Of a stretch of DNA of 64,000 nucleotides, positions 63,254-64,000 are shown piece after piece (position 1 is the first letter of the stretch; every line of letters starts with the position of its first letter). Under the pieces are notes generated by a model. It was not told the origin of the DNA. It saw only the letters and a program-made list of their open reading frames with translations, and did not search any database. This stretch comes from Staphylococcus pseudoxylosus. GTDB lineage: Bacteria > Bacillota > Bacilli > Staphylococcales > Staphylococcaceae. The DNA is taken from positions 1 through 64,000 of the forward strand of contig NZ_RCVN01000008.1 in the NCBI RefSeq assembly GCF_003697915.1, given 5' to 3'. The position numbers were made by a program, and so were the translations under genes.

Positions 63254-63736
63254 TTAAATCACCTCGATATGAGTGACATACTTAAATTCGTATGAATAAC
63301 CTTCTTCTGGAATATATACAAAACTATCTACTGAATAATCGTCATATAATTTTTTGCCGTCTTTTGCAAATTGGAAAAAAAGATATGGTAATAAGTCGAT
63401 AGGTACTTCTATTGACTCGTTATCATTAAATAAACGAATTGTTTTTGCGTGATCAAACGGTTCAGCATTTTTGAAAAATGGAGACATATTAATGACAAAC
63501 GAATTTTCTAAAACAGCTCTTTTTTTATATTTAATTTCAGAATTTAACGTTGGTGGATTAGTTTGACCTTCTAAAATTGCTCTATTCCATTCACGATTAT
63601 CATCAAAATTGATTGGTTTGGTACCGTCGAATATACCTTGCTCTAAATCTTCTATTTGAACTTTTCTGTCATCAAAAATCCAAGTTGTACTATCTAAAGT
63701 AATTGGAAATTTAACTTCACCCTTAATTTGAATCAT
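63254..63736 (-). CDS. YlaL-like conserved cytosolic protein
   Basis: A 160-residue protein starting MIQIKGEVKFPITLDSTTWIFDD. It has no membrane segment and looks like a mixed alpha/beta fold (for example FVINMSPFFKNAEPFDHAKTI). Gene order typA-ylaI-this matches Bacillus ylaL near ylaI. Family proteins are sometimes labelled peptidyl-prolyl isomerase, but I see no FKBP, cyclophilin or parvulin motif. AGGAGTGG precedes the ATG. Confidence 0.7.
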   Translation of the reverse strand: MIQIKGEVKFPITLDSTTWIFDDRKVQIEDLEQGIFDGTKPINFDDNREWNRAILEGQTNPPTLNSEIKYKKRAVLENSFVINMSPFFKNAEPFDHAKTIRLFNDNESIEVPIDLLPYLFFQFAKDGKKLYDDYSVDSFVYIPEEGYSYEFKYVTHIEVI

Positions 63737-64000
63737 AATCCCACTCCTATTTGCATATCTTGTTTCTAAATTAAAACGCTATTAAGTAATCACTCACAAC
63801 ATTAATATATTACATTGAATCTGACTTTTTTGTGAACAAATACATGTTTGAAATAAAATGTATAGCTTATTATTAAAGCAAAATATTCTGACAAAAATTA
63901 GCTTATATATTGGCATTGCTCGTCTGACACTTAGTATCGTTATAAATTCAATTAAAATAAATAATTGTTAATTACAATTTTATCACAAATACTAGTATTA

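Overview
This is a low-GC Firmicutes chromosomal segment. It is almost certainly a coagulase-negative Staphylococcus, perhaps of the S. saprophyticus/xylosus group. Gene order follows the S. aureus atl-lcpB-fmtA-qox-folD-pur-ECF(thiamine)-ptsHI-cydAB-ktrA-rnjA-def-pdh-pot-mntH-typA region almost gene for gene. I see no insertion sequences, prophage, CRISPR, rRNA, tRNA or anomalous island. This is ordinary core genome, and no clearly new multi-gene system is visible.

Layout. Bases 1-1086 hold the 5' end of the major autolysin gene atl (minus strand, running off the left edge), with a 39-residue tandem repeat in the propeptide. Then come a GNAT acetyltransferase, a DUF2538 protein and the LytR-CpsA-Psr protein LcpB (minus), a phosphosugar mutase with fmtA (plus), and a nucleoside hydrolase. 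This end is a cell-wall block. From 8.1 to 12.1 kb lies qoxABCD (aa3-type menaquinol oxidase), then a small secreted DUF5011 protein, flavohaemoglobin hmp and folD. From 15.6 to 26.8 kb lies the complete eleven-gene purine operon purEKCSQLFMNHD, with short or overlapping junctions. From 26.9 to 29.9 kb lies ykoEDC, an ECF-type thiamine-precursor transporter led by a TPP riboswitch and an attenuator hairpin.

From 30.3 to 34.1 kb are a small possibly SigB-controlled acidic protein, an unknown membrane protein, an RlmI-type RNA methyltransferase and a DUF697 protein. ptsHI, a glutaredoxin-like protein, cydAB (bd oxidase), ktrA, rpoY-rnjA, a small conserved gene, def and a YkyA-type lipoprotein follow. 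From 44.8 to 49.7 kb is pdhABCD. Next are a UPF0223 gene, an XRE-cupin regulator with potABCD (polyamine import), two DUF4064-like membrane proteins flanking mntH, a UPF0637 gene, an inositol-phosphatase-family gene, ylaF, typA/bipA, ylaI (too short for routine ORF calling) and a YlaL-like gene.

How it works together. The window carries both terminal quinol oxidases (Qox and Cyd), flavohaemoglobin and pyruvate dehydrogenase, so it is a respiratory and central-carbon hub. Perfect Rex-type operators lie in front of both hmp and cydAB. A near-consensus Fur box lies upstream of qox, a DtxR/MntR-type palindrome precedes mntH, and PurR-type boxes sit between the divergent folD and pur genes. Convergent gene pairs are separated by strong bidirectional hairpin terminators, many sharing a GGGAC/GAGAC...GTCTC core.

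The most interesting points are the atl propeptide repeat, the low-complexity tails on LcpB and RNase J1, the regulatory sites above, the loss of Fe-S ligand cysteines in PurF, and several structured gene-free stretches.
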